In this document: positions 1 to 12,200 of the stretch, one piece after another
How the letters are laid out: every line of letters starts with the position of its first letter
Numbering within the stretch: position 1 is the first letter of the stretch
From: Branchiostoma belcheri
Lineage: Eukaryota > Chordata > Leptocardii > Amphioxiformes > Branchiostomatidae
Length of the DNA stretch: 64,000 bases
Reading direction: 5' to 3'
Assembly: GCF_001625305.1 (NCBI RefSeq)
Contig: NW_017804131.1
Coordinates: 1,072,254-1,136,253 of the forward strand
Translations under genes and position numbers: made by a program
The notes under the pieces: generated by a model
The model's input: only the letters and a program-made list of their open reading frames with translations
Told to the model about the DNA's origin: nothing
Databases searched by the model: none

Positions 1-251
1 CCCTTCTCTGGCTAATAGATACTGCCTGGCCGATTTGACACTGTCTTTTTGCCACCGAAAGGGATGTGCTTGGAGATTACATCTGGCCATGGCCGGACTA
101 CTTTGGTGGACTCTTGGATTGGATTTTTTTTCTCATTGGCCCACAACACTAAGATTATTATTCCTGCCTACACCGACAAGATTTCTATGTACATGTGTGA
201 CTGTAGCTACATCACATTTCGAATCCGTTCAACAGTTCTGTGGAACATACG
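1..251 (-). other. 3' flank / probable 3' UTR of the sialyltransferase gene
   Basis: This lies directly downstream of the stop codon of the minus-strand sialyltransferase gene, so at least part is probably 3' UTR. I see no AATAAA on the minus strand here, so the poly(A) site may lie outside the window. No other gene is recognisable. Confidence 0.45.
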
Positions 252-490
252 TCAGCACGGATTTGTAACAAGCCTCAGTAGACCCAGTCTGTCTAACTCT
301 AGTAACATCTGAAACTCTGCGCGCATGGTGCTCAGGCTGTCGTCGCTCTGTTCGTGTGAGAGGTGAGGCCACATGGACTGGGCCAAGTGGAAGTCCACGG
401 GCCGCCCTTGTTTGTCCTCCGTGAAGGGCCAGAACCCGAACACTGTGACCTTGGTACACAGAGACAGCGCCGAACTCACCATGTAGAAAC
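252..490 (-). CDS. sialyltransferase coding exon 7 (end of motif S, III, VS, stop)
   Basis: Encodes residues 293-370, ending in RLVTNPC and a TGA stop at 252-254. The acceptor is CTGCAG at 491-496. The first two bases complete a Gly codon with exon 6, joining MSN to [12 protein letters not shown]. It contains FGFWPF. The motif III and VS positions are altered (HLAQ; Ser in place of the VS His). Confidence 0.92.
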
Positions 491-3431
491 CTGCAGTAAT
501 AGAAAATGTCGTAAGAGGTCTCTGCCGTCACGTGTAACACATTATTGCGACACTTAGATTTGATATTCTAAATGATACGCTAAGTTGCTTTTCCTATTGG
601 ATCACACAGTAAGTCACATGTCTCGAGCATTGATGTCTCTGACTTAGGGGTACTGTGAGAGCATCTCTTCTCGCCAACTTACTAGTAGTTCAGCGCCTTA
701 AATGTAGAAGTGGTCTCTTAGCTTAATATGTACGGACGAAATTCGCTAAATGATGAAATGTAAGACATAGCCAAGAGATCTTATCTGTCGTATTCTTGTC
801 GCTACGTCACAGCGCTACAGTAACCAGTAAGCACCCAAGAAGGTACCGAAAGGTTACCAAAGCACCGTCAAAACTCGGCAGATACACACAATGTCTTAAT
901 AAAGAGCCCAGCATAAGTTTCTAGCTTTTATTACCGTTTGACATGGTCCTCTCCAGCCCTGCCCTGTGCCAGTACTCCACGGTGGCGTTCCTGTGCAGGG
1001 GATGTCCCAGCACCACGGTCGGCCTCAGCCCCTGCTGATGGACGGTTCTCTGCAGGTCCAACTGCCGCTGGGTGTGCTCCCGTCTGCCGAACGGCGCGGT
1101 CAGGATCAGCACAGGGCCGTAACGACTGTTGGTGACGTAGTTCTGGAAGGCTTGTTTCCAACGTGGTTCTCCCAGGTTTAGAAATCTAAGGAAGACACAC
1201 ACGAATGCGGAATTAGGGCTAGAAAGTCGACACAACTTGCAAAACAGTGATACCAAAGTGTACCTTTTATTATATGTTACTGGTTGTGTGTTTTGGAAAG
1301 AAACATTACTTGAACATACAGGCCAGGCATATGCTGTTAGTTATGAAAGCAACGTCTCTCCAAGTACTTTTCCATGCTCTATTTAGATATTCCCCCTATT
1401 CTTAACTGCTAGCATAGAGTCATTAGAGATGCAGGTTTACTTTTTGTTGAGTGTGACGTCATCACACGTGACGAGATGAGTTTTGACTCCCGTGTCGTCT
1501 GTGAACTTGGGCACGGTCGGGAACAAGTTCAACCTACAGAAGATAAGGTAACAGCCTTCAATTAATTCTGGACTTCCAGTTTAATTCCGAACTAATTCCC
1601 ATTCTGCAGAATTCTGAACTGGAACCAGAATGGACCTATACCATTATTACGTCACAGTTTGTTTACCTGTTCTAAAGAACATTCTAGAATGGTCAGTTAA
1701 AGAATAAAGATCATTTCAAAGTTTTCAAAGTAAGGTATGTCTGATTTTTGCTGCGTCTAGTTGTGTTGACACAGCATTACATGCCGCATGGGTGATTTAG
1801 TTGTGACGTTAGACGAAAGTGGTACTGTATTAAAAGCCTTATATTAGGCTAACGCTACACAAACACACACCGCGCTACGCACCCCTGTACAATATAAACG
1901 TCGATTGACCGGCAGAATTAAACTGGAGGCTGTTAGGTACACATATCACGTAAGCCCCTGTCACACGTGGCTGAATATATCCCAAACGCTAGCTGAACTA
2001 GAATTTACCAACACAGATGAGCTTTCATGCTGACACTATAGTTTTTCTCGTGCTCGATATGATTTACCTGAAGATGAAGTCTGCCCCGTCTATCTGAGGC
2101 CCACAGCCGCTGTCCTTCAGGATGCCGCTGTTCCCCACCACACTACAGCGGTTAAATATGTCTGTTCCTGCCGCTATACTCTGTCAGTGGGATCAAGGAT
2201 ATGCTAAATCAATTAAGGTTATAACGTCATGATTAGATATCCAGGTAATGCGATACGTATATTTAGCTACAAGAAAATTCTTACTCAAGCAACTGGATGG
2301 GTTTTGAAAACTGTCAGACGTTTCAAGTAGCATCCACTACTTTTGTCGTACCTTTATGTAATTCTAACTACACAATATATATAATCACCATTTTGTAACC
2401 CTACTTACAGACGGTTGCAGTGAGTACAATGTTTTGTCGATGTTGTAGCCACCTCGGCCCCTGTAGTACGGTATGCGGTCGCCAGGGCGCGTGTTTGACT
2501 GTGTAAGAATGAATATCTCCGCCGTGTGAACTTGACTGCTCAGTTGATTTCTGAAACACAAGCAGACAAACTTTTTTATCACACGATCTTAATTTTCGCG
2601 TTGTACATAGCTAGAAACAGCCCACGATAGGAAAAAAGCAACCGTTTTCCATCGGCAATATCGTATTTTTACTTAACAGATATCAGTATGTTATGGGATA
2701 GGGTTCATTCAACTTACTAAAGAAAATTGACTTTGAAAATCTAGTTTTACTACTCTAAAATTGCTATGGGTTCCTATACGCCATACCTGAAGACTTGTAT
2801 CGCTGGAGAGTTGAACGTGTGACGTGTGGGTGTCAGTCTGTCCACGGAATCTATGACGTCCCTGTTCGTTCTTGTGTGGTTTACAGAGTGGGCTAGCAGA
2901 GCGGCGAGCTCCGACCTGTTGTAGAAATACATTTTGGTACAAGAACAGCTTTTTTAGGATCGTTACGAATATAGCCTCCCCAAAACACTGTAAGGAACTC
3001 CAAATCCTACGTTTCGTAAATTTCATCGCAGGCGACTGAAGTTTTGTTGACAAGCTCTCCAGAAAAGAAACGGTTCTTCAGTAGTTAGGTACACGTAACT
3101 TTGTGAATAACGTGTCATCCATGTTAGTTTTATACTCCTCTCTCCCAGTTCAACCAGGAGCATAGGAGTCCTATTCACTATTCAAATAAACGTGGATGGC
3201 TTCTCCTATTCCTCAAATGCTTCTTGTTTTAGAGATCAAGAAGTGTAAATAATAATGTAGAATGAGCACACAATGTACAACTCACGGTGGTCCGAAGTCC
3301 TTTTGTGAGGAGTCGATAACAATCTTGACCCTGACGTCGCCTCCGGTCAGAGTGTACCTCAGACTCGTGGTTACCAGGAACAGTAGGAAGGAAAGCAGCG
3401 CCAGTCGCAGGGTCTTTATCTTCGGCGACAT
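252..3431 (-). CDS. ST8Sia-type alpha-2,8-sialyltransferase-like protein (gene level, 7 coding exons)
   Basis: Family role: Golgi type II enzymes of CAZy GT29 that transfer sialic acid from CMP-Neu5Ac to a sialylated glycan. Coding exons on the minus strand: 3286-3431, 2787-2915, 2409-2550, 2068-2180, 1441-1533, 935-1185, 252-490. All junctions are GT-AG with matching phases, giving 370 residues (family usually 350-410). Domains: short cytoplasmic tail; signal anchor about 9-25; stem; sialylmotif L about 150-177 ([20 protein letters not shown]); sialylmotif S about 280-303; FGFWPF; C-terminal NPC. The family cysteines are present (about 151, 303 and terminal 370). Odd points: the LSTG of motif S reads MSNG; the HYYD-like motif III reads HLAQ; the VS-motif His before the conserved Glu reads Ser (about 345). 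ST8 membership is clear; activity and linkage are uncertain. A Helentron lies about 140 bp upstream of the ATG. Confidence 0.9.
935..1185 (-). CDS. sialyltransferase coding exon 6 (between motifs L and S)
   Basis: Encodes about residues 209-291 from FLNLGEPRW to ERTMSN, including the typical YW pair (EYWHRAGL) before motif S and an N-glycosylation sequon (RNAT). The acceptor is CTTAG and the donor is ACG|GTAATA. One base enters and one base leaves as split codons, matching both neighbours. Confidence 0.92.
1441..1533 (-). CDS. sialyltransferase coding exon 5
   Basis: Encodes 30 complete codons from [10 protein letters not shown] to DVTLNK, corresponding to the family segment with a CNL...DVG.KT.LVT pattern just after motif L. 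The acceptor TCTGTAG and donor AA|GTAAAC leave phases that fit exons 4 and 6. Confidence 0.9.
2068..2180 (-). CDS. sialyltransferase coding exon 4 (sialylmotif L)
   Basis: Encodes about residues 140-176 with [20 protein letters not shown] and DGADFIF. This is a near-canonical sialylmotif L, the CMP-sialic acid donor-binding segment, and the strongest identifier of the gene. The acceptor is CTGACAG and the donor is CAG|GTAAATC. Confidence 0.95.
2409..2550 (-). CDS. sialyltransferase coding exon 3 (stem / N-terminal catalytic region)
   Basis: Encodes 47 codons from [10 protein letters not shown] to YSLQPS, including [14 protein letters not shown], which matches the family region before motif L. 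The acceptor is TTTCAG and the donor is TCT|GTAAGT. Confidence 0.88.
2787..2915 (-). CDS. sialyltransferase coding exon 2 (stem region)
   Basis: Encodes about residues 50-91 ([20 protein letters not shown] then IDSVDRL), with an N-glycosylation sequon NHT. The stem is poorly conserved, so this exon rests mainly on exact phase continuity (enters with one base, leaves with two) and good splice sites. Confidence 0.82.
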
Positions 3432-3442
3432 TGTAGCGTTAC
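3286..3442 (-). CDS. sialyltransferase coding exon 1 with signal anchor; 5' acceptor at 3443-3444
   Basis: ATG at 3429-3431. The residues [20 protein letters not shown] give a short basic cytoplasmic tail followed by one hydrophobic signal anchor, as expected for a type II Golgi glycosyltransferase. Donor CC|GTGAGT at 3285. A pyrimidine-rich tract and CTACAG end at 3443, so this exon probably begins at 3442. A separate 5'-UTR exon would then lie upstream, beyond or near the transposon. Confidence 0.88.
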
Positions 3443-3584
3443 CTGTAGGAAAAGCGTTAAAAAAACATAGTAAGACTCTACCGCATTCATGTCCATGGCC
3501 ATAACACCAATGTGCTACCATCATCTCTATCTTTCGAAATTGAAGGATGCACTGTGCTGCCTGATTATTACCTTCGCCAAGAAG

Positions 3585-4795
3585 GTTATGTTTTCGTAGG
3601 CGTTCGTGTGTGTGTCTGTCTGTCTGTCTGTAAACACGATAACTTGAGAAGGCTTAAATGGATTGACTTCATATTTGGTAGGTGGGTAGGTCTTGATGAG
3701 ACCTCGAAATGATTAGATTTTGGGCCCCCTGGCGGCTTCTTATGGTACTGCAGCTGAACTTCCGGTTTTGATATCTCGTGATCCAGACAAGCCAGGGTTA
3801 TGAAATTTGAATGGTAGATAGCTCTTGTGCTGGGGAATAAGTGACGTAGGTTTGGGCCCCCTAGCGGATTGCTCTGGAACTGCAGGGGCATTTCTTTAAT
3901 ATTATACAAAAGAGGATAATTCAAGAACCGGTTGACGGATCGTCATGATTTTTGGCATGCAGGTAGCTTACGTGATGTTAAACATGATCATGGGGCAATT
4001 ATGCAAATATTGATATAATTTGCATAATTTATGAGGAAATTCTATAAATCTGTTGCATTACATGATAGGACTATTCAAACTTGTGACATATGTAATTGAG
4101 AACGAGAGAAACACAGGCAGATGTTGATTACGTAAATGAATACTTAATTTGCATAATTAATGACAAAATATTATAATTAAATAATAGTAACTGCCTGGAA
4201 TGTCAAACTTGGGGTACATGTATTTGAAACTTATCTGAAGATGAACATTATTAAACATAACTTATTCAAATAAGACCTCATTTGCATGATTTATGAGGAA
4301 AAGCTAGAGTGGCATTTTTGGTCAAGATTATACCGTCTATTGGTGGAGAATATGATCAACTAATTATAGTTCATGGAAATGAGGATATGCTACAGTCACG
4401 AATTTTGCATGGTAGATAGCTCTTGGGCTCAAGGATAAGTGACGTAAGGTTGGGCCTCCTAGCAGCTTGTTCTGGAATTGCAGGAGCATTTATTAAAAAG
4501 TGTTTTGTTTAATTGGAAAAACTGAAGAACCGGTTGACGGATTGTAGTGATTATTGGTACGTGAATAGCTCGAGTGATGTTTGACATAATCAAAGGACAA
4601 TTATGCAGATATGGATCTTATTTACATAATTGATAAAGGGATTCTATACATCTGGTGCGATCCATCATAGGACTACTCACAAATGTGACATGTACTTGAG
4701 AAAGGGAGAGTGAAAATTGACAAATCAAATTCTGCAAATAAAACATAATTTGCATAGGTGATTAGAAAAGTGAATAATTAATCAGTGGTAATTGG
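3585..4795 (+). repeat. GT/CT-rich stretch and ~600-bp partial tandem duplication in the Helentron 5' region
   Basis: After a GTGTGTGTCTGTCTGTCTGT run at 3605-3630, a module containing GGTAGATAGCTCTTG, AAGTGACGTA, TTGGGCC.CCTAGC and AAGAACCGGTTGACGGAT occurs at about 3798-3970 and again at about 4396-4570. A third, shorter copy of the TTGGGCCCCCT part lies near 3720. Each module is followed by an AT-rich tail with TTTGCATAATT. The spacing is about 598 bp. No coding potential is seen. Confidence 0.7.
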
Positions 4796-6210
4796 CCTAA
4801 ATTTTATCTACAATCTACAGTCTACAATCACCAAATTATAGTGGTAAATGAGTCCAGTGCTGACAAGTAAGTGACAGAAATCTGTGCCTACAGATATAGT
4901 ACGTTGCAGTACAGAGCAGAATGACATAAGCTTTGTTTTCAAAACACAGCTGCATGAAATACTAGGTTTTAAATTTGCCGTACAAAGGCCTGTGGCCCTG
5001 TGGCACATATAGGTCAGATTGTATGTTGGGCTTCAGGCTGTCCCAGAGGGGTAAGGTCATCAATCAATCGGTGTAGCTTGCACTCGCTCACAGGTGTTTC
5101 TCGTTAGAGGAAGTGCCTGCTTGACAGCTGAAAGCTGGGGTTTCCCCCTGACATGTCCCGCACATCTGTTTTTCCTGCACAATGCGCGATTGCAGACTGT
5201 TGCATCAGCCAAATGGTAGTTTTAGCAAACAGAGTTCTTCTTTCATGAGAGCTTTTCAACCCCAAGTCGTGACTTCTCGTGAGAAGAGGCTTCAAAAGAG
5301 GATGACTAGTGAGTGTAACTTCTCAACACAATCATGGTGAATGAGAAGAGGCTATTCAGTTCAAATGAGGATGACTGGTGAGTAAAACGTAAGGTTGTGT
5401 TGTACATTTCAACCTCCTCTGTGGGGCCTGGACTGTTAAAGGCATTGTTTGACGGGAAGAGGGAATTCACTATGGTTTCAAGTGTGCAGGAGAATCAATG
5501 CTATTTTGAGAAAAATATCTACCGAATAACGCCCGAATGTCTTATCTGCATTAGCACAAAAAAAAAAACAACCAAATTTAAAGGTACATTGTACATATTG
5601 GATTCCTCTCTTCTACGTGACATACGGTAATACTTCTAACAGGCGGCCTGAGTAAACATTCCTCTGTTAGAGAAAGGTTTTAGATCTAGGTGCAATTGGG
5701 AAAGTCAAGAAGTTACTAAGCCTTCTGTAGGAATTCCTTTGTGGCCCAGTGTGGATGATCTTCACATTTTACCGCTGCTTGTAAACTAGTCTAAGTTTCA
5801 CTTGAGATTGAATGGTTTTTGCATGCACGAAAGCGTAAGTGAAAAATATGCCTCGGCCAAGATTTTGCAAGATACATGGTCAGTTCTGTCAATATAGAAA
5901 AGGTTATTACTTATTCCAATCAGACATGAAGTTCAGCACTTGACCTTGATATTTCAGTGCATAATCTTTATTTTTAAGGAAGGCGCCAACTTTAAACAAA
6001 GTAAAGCTACATATAACTCTCCAGTTCTCTAGATGAGCAGGTGACAATTTTGCTGTTTCCCATGAGCTCTACTTTTTCTGTAAAATACACACTTTGCATA
6101 TTCAAACAAAATACTTAATTTCTTACAGCAGCACTACTAGGAACGTCAGGAGACCAAGATTTTAACTGAACAAAGAAGTCTGCTGCCAATAGAAACATCA
6201 AAGTATAACT
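4796..6210. other. non-coding interval upstream of the Helentron ORF
   Basis: I see no convincing gene here. It presumably contains the element's promoter and 5' UTR. An exact promoter cannot be assigned by eye. Confidence 0.45.
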
Positions 6211-9200
6211 ATGCCCAGGTCAAGGCGCAAAAGTGTAGATCAGAGGAAAAGGATGGTCTCTGCATACAATAAAAGGCAGAGATTGCACGAGACATCAGAT
6301 GTATCTGATAAAAGACGCATGTCTGACCGGGAAAGAAAGAAAAAACAGAGATTGAATGAGACGCCAGACACTGCTGAGAAAAGACGCGTGTCTGACAGGG
6401 AGACAAAGAAGAGAAAGAGATTGAACGAGACGCCAGACACTGCTGAGAAAAGACGCGTGTCTGACAGGGAGACAAAGAAGAGAAAGAGATTGAACGAGAC
6501 GCCAGACACTGCTGAGAAAAGACGCGTGTCTGACAGGGAGACAAAGAAAAGAAAGAGATTGAATGAAACGCCAGAAGTTGCTCAGAAAAGACGCATTTCT
6601 AACAGGCAAGCCATAAAAAAACGCAGAGAAGAAGAGGCTGTAGAAGCAGCTGAGAAGCGTCGCACATTAAATAGAGTTGCCATGCAAACACAGAGAAAAC
6701 AAGCTACACATGAAATTGTTGAGGCAGGACGGGCAGCTGCAAGGGCTCGAATGAAGAAAAAAAGAAGAGAGGAACAAAGCAAGGACATGGCAATTGAAGA
6801 CTGTGCTGCCTGCTTCAGGTCGAGAATAGCTGAAGGGCCCATTTATGCTTGCATATCATGCTGCCGGCTGCTATACAGAAGTACAGTCGTGGAAATGAAG
6901 GTTGACAATTACCCGACAAACGAAACAACAAAGGGCATACTAAAGTCTAAATCTCTTAGTACATGTACATGGCAAACTAATGGCAAGTCCTGGGTTTGCC
7001 AGACTTGCCATAAATCCCTTAAGAAAGGAGAACTCCCAACCCAGTCATGGTTTAATAACCTTGACCTTGCCTCTGTACCTCCTGAATTGCAAGGTCTCCG
7101 GCCCTTAGAGTTGAGATTGATCAGCCAACGAATACCATTTATGAAACTGGTGGCATTGCCCCGAGGAGGACAGAAGGCCATTCACGGAAGTGCAGTAAAT
7201 GTACCCTCTAAATTGCAGTCAGTGGTATCTCTATTGCCAAGATTACCAGAAGCTGCTCAAGTGGTAGCACTGAAACTGAAAAGGAAACTATCTTACAAAG
7301 GCCATTACATGCATGAGTACGTCAGGCCTCAAAGAGTAATGCATGCGTTAGAGTGGTTGAAGAAGAACAACCCACTGTACAAGGATGTTTCAATTTCTGC
7401 TGACTGGGAACGGCAATGGAGAAACCAAGACTGTGATTTATGGGAGGCCATGACAGCAAATGGTTGTAAGGATCCGGAGATAAGGGAGAGTTTGCCTGCA
7501 TGTCCACCATCTCCATGTCCACCATCTCCATGTCCACCATCTCCATGCCCACCATCTCCATGTCCACCATCTCCATGCCCACCGTCTCCATGCCCACCGT
7601 CTCCATGCCCACCCTCTCCATGCCCACCGTCTCCATGCCCACCGTCTCCATGCCCACCGTCTCCATGCCCACCGTCTCCATCTCCATGCCCACCATCTCC
7701 ATGCCCACCATCTACTGCTGATGGCTACCAGATTCTGAAAGATTTAGCAAGGAGGCGAAATCTTGAGATCAGGGATGTGCCAGGGGATGGAGACTGTTTC
7801 TTTCATGCTGTCTCTGTATCGCTTCCAGCAGCTGGTGTGCAAGCTATCCCTGGTCCCGAGTTAAGAACACAGCTAATCAACTACCTGGAGACCACAGAGT
7901 ACAAAGAATATTACTCAGGTTTCCTTACAGATCCAGTTCCTGCCAGATCCAGGCCAACGCCAACATGCAACACGAATCAAGATCAACGGTTTCAATCATA
8001 CATTCATGGATTGCGAAATGGGGAATGGGCCGATTTTCTGGTAGTTCACGCTCTTGCTAACATGCTAAATATCAATATCAAAGTCATCAACACCATCACA
8101 CCCGACTGGCCGGTTGATGTTCATCCTCTACTGCAGAGAAGCCAGAACACAATTACAATAGGGCAGATTGGCGAGCTACATTTTGTGGCCTTGCAGGATG
8201 CTGGTGTCGAAGTTACCGAAGACTCAGAAACAGAGTCTGAAAATGAGGAAGATGAGGAAGATAGGGTTGCTTTTCAGGAAACAAGCAAACTACGGGGTCT
8301 TCCTTATGACACCCTACTACAGGAAGAACAAGTTCCCAATGGCGACAATATATACTCTGTTGCACCAGGGGAGAATCAAACACCCTGCGCTTTCTTCACT
8401 GATGATAGATTTGAAGAGCTCGCCAATCCATCTAAGTATCCGTATGGCCGCGGGGGGTTAGGTGAGAAGCGCCAGAAGGGAATCACGCCTCGGAAGTATT
8501 TCAACCTACGGCTTTTGCACAAGGATGGAAGATTTGCTAAAGACATCGAGTACCTGCTGGCTGCACAATATTCAGTAGAAGCAAAGCAGATCAAAGATAG
8601 CATCCAGATCAATCTGCGCCAGACCAGGGGCCATACATTTCAGAATAGGAAGATCAATGCTGGCCTAATGAAGAACTTGGACAATGTGCAGGCAATGCTG
8701 CGTACTGACAATGCGTTCAAGTTCTTGACGAACGTCAGGGGATCTCCACCCTACTGGAACAAAGCTCTACTGGATTTACTGGCCTATGTCCGGCAGCTGG
8801 GCATACCCACGTGGTTCCTCACGTTATCAGCTGCGGACATGCAATGGCCCGAGGTGATCCAAAGTATTGCTCACCAGTATGGAAGAAATCTGACGGCTGA
8901 TGACATAAAGAACATGACATGGCAAGAGAAGTCCAACTGGCTTCGATGCAATCCGGTTACCGCAGCCCGGCAGTTTCATCACCGACTGACCCTGTTTTTC
9001 AGCGAATTCATCGGAGGAAAGGCTAACCCAATTGGTCAACTCCAAGACTACATGATTCGAATTGAGTTCCAAGCCCGGGGGTCCCCCCATGCACATACGA
9101 TACTCTGGATGAAGGACGCCCCAAAACTCGGTGTGAACAGTGACAGCGACGTGGTCAACTTCATTAACAAGCACCAAACCTGTGCCATTCCTGGCGAAGA

Positions 9201-12200
9201 GGAAGAAGACCTGAGGCACCTGGTACTCTCTTTGCAAAAGCATGTACATTCGCAGACATGCCGGAGAAATGGGTCCTGCAGATTCAGGTTCCCATATCCG
9301 CCAAGCTGTGAGACAATGATCGCCAGACCATCACACGAGGCAGATCCGTTAGCTGTAAAAAGGGACCTCAAAGTAAAAGAGGAGGTTTTCCGGAAAGTGC
9401 GTACCGTAATGGAAGACAAAAACACTCCTGAAGATATTTCCCTGGAACAGCTGCTGCAAAGGGCCAAGGTGGGTCCAGATGTGTACCAACAGGCGCTGAA
9501 GCTGACAAAATCAGGTGAACAAATCGTCCTTCAGCGTCATCCATCCGAAAGATTCATAAATCAATACAACCCAAGCATCCTTCAAACCTGGCGTGCTAAC
9601 ATGGACCTACAATTTATTCTGGATGCATATTCATGCATCATGTACATTACTAGTTACATGTTGAAAGGGGAAAGAGCAATGAGCGAGGTGCTAAAGAAGG
9701 TGCTGGAGGAGAGCAGAGGCGATGACCTGAAATCTACACTGAGGAAGGTCGGATCAGCCTTTCTCAATAACAGAGAGGTGAGTGCACAGGAGGCTGTGTA
9801 CAGGCTGCTTTCTCTGCCACTAAAAAGAGCCAGCAGGAAAGTGGTCTTTGTAAACACTGCTCCAAAAGACAAACGGGTGTCCATGCTCAAGCCGCGGAGT
9901 GTCCTGGACGCCATGGACGACGAGGACGATCATATCTTCTGTACGTCACCCCTCGATAGGTACGTGTGCCGACCGAACGTCCTCGAAAAAATGTCCCTAG
10001 CTGAATTTTCAGCCACGTACACAACCGGTGGAAGTTATCTGCCCGACGACCACATTCCAGATGTGCTGGATGGCAGGGATGAAAATGGTGCTGCCGACAA
10101 TGAAGGAAGCAACCAAGACGACATGTATCCAGCCGTCATCACACTGCAGAACAACTTGGGCACCATGAGAAAGAGGAAAAAGCACTTCATCATCAGGTAC
10201 ATCAATCATTCACATTTTACATGACACTGCACACACCTTATGCTTGTTGGTGAGTTTTTGATTTCCGTTGTTGACATGTAATAATAGTGCATATCACATA
10301 CCATTGCAGGTTTCACAAAGAAAGAAAAGATGGCGAGGACAGGTACAGGAATTTACTCATGCTGTACTTGCCTTGGCGAAACGAGGAGGTCGACATCAAA
10401 GCAACCTTCCCATCGTTCAAAGAACACTATGAACACGTCATAGACACCATCCGTACCAATGAAGCGATGTTCAGCATAAACGCTGATGCAGTCAATGCAG
10501 CCTATGATGATCTGCGTCAAAATGGTCCCCCAGAAGACATGTGGGATAGTGTTGCTCCGAATGTGGAGTTCCAACAGGCTGAACAACAAGATGAAGGAAT
10601 AACTGTGGAGACAGAAGTATTCCAGGAGGACCAATGTGGAAACATCGACCTGGCCCCACATTCAACATCCAGTCCTAGTTGTGAACTTCACGCACGCTTT
10701 TCAGCAGAGATGAATAAAGTGCTGATGAGTTCAGAGGAATACAGAGCTATGATGCGGTCCTTAAACAGCCAGCAAATGGAAGTTCTCAGGTTTCATCGCA
10801 AATGGTGCAAAGATACCATCGTTGCTCTGAAACAAAACCAACCCGTGCCACAGTACACGGTATTTCTGAGTGGCCCCGGTGGAGTTGGCAAGAGCCATAT
10901 AATCAAGTTGGTTCATCATGAAACACTGAGACTTCTCAGACCTTTGTCTGGACATTATTTCGACCCAAATGACCTCCCAGTTTTGTTGACTGCCTTTACA
11001 GGAACAGCTGCGTTTGGCATTAATGGTATGACCTTGCACTCAGCTCTCAGCCTCAGTTGTGGTCTGAACAGGGGCAAAGACTATCAGCCATTAAGCAGTG
11101 ACCGACTGAACACCCTTCGCTCACGCTTGGGAAAGCTGAAGCTCCTTGTTGTGGACGAGGTGTCGATGGTCGGTGCAGACCTCCTGTATCACATCCACCG
11201 CCGTCTGCAGGACATCTGTGGCAGCCCCGACCCTGACAGCCGGTTTGGAGGGGTCAGCATCCTGGCTGTCGGAGACCTGTTCCAACTTCAGCCTGTCGGT
11301 CAGAATCATGTCTTCGGCCTGCCTTCAGACAGCTACGCCAAGTTGCATGGATCTCTGTGGGAGGAAAACTTCCACATGATGGAACTCACGGAGAGCATGC
11401 GACAGAAAGAAGACCAAAACTTTGCAAATCTTCTGATGAGAGTAAGAACAGCCTCATGCACAGAAGATGACATTCACCTTCTCAAGTCCAGGGTCATATC
11501 CAGAACCGACCCAAGCTATCCATCAGAAGCCCTGCACGTCTTACAAAACCAACAGAGAAGTAGATGAGCACAATGCCAAACACCTGACAAAACTTTCATC
11601 AAAGGTGTTTGATATCAAAGCCATCGACTCGAAGAAAGATCTTCTAACGGGTTTCACAAATGTTGCCATGTCCACCAAGCCAAGTGACACGGGTGGCTTG
11701 CGAGAAGTCGTGTCTGTAGCCGTGGGAGCAAGGGTGATGGTGACTGTCAATATTGACGTTGCAGATGGACTTGTAAATGGAACATTTGCAACGGTCGTTG
11801 GCATTGACAGCACAGGTCCTGATGTCCATACCATCCTGGTTAAGTTTGATAGTGATCGTGTTGGCAAACAAGCCATTACCGACAGCCAATATAAGCAGGC
11901 TTACCCCGGAGCAGTACCCATCAAAAGACAAACTGTTCAGTTCTTCGCTGGTAAGGGAAGACGGTCGGTCCAAGCACAGCGGGCTCAATTTCCACTGTCA
12001 TTAGCATGGGGCTGCACTATTCACAAAGTTCAAGGCAAGACATTGAGCAGAATTGTTGTCTCAATGGAAAGCAAAGGTTGCTTCATGCCTGGCCAAGCTT
12101 ACGTTGCCCTAAGCCGGGTGAAGAGCCTACACGGCCTGTATCTTTTGGGATTTAACACAAGTGCGATCCGTGTCAACCCAGCTGTACTCTCAGAAATGGA

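Noticed and set aside
6209-6609. Minus-strand frames of about 90-111 residues opposite the Helentron N-terminus
   Set aside because: They mirror the 69-bp coding repeat on the plus strand, where the full-length protein with known domains lies.
7322-7721. Met-rich repetitive frames on both strands (VGMET, MPTVS repeats)
   Set aside because: Out-of-frame readings of the CPPSP minisatellite.
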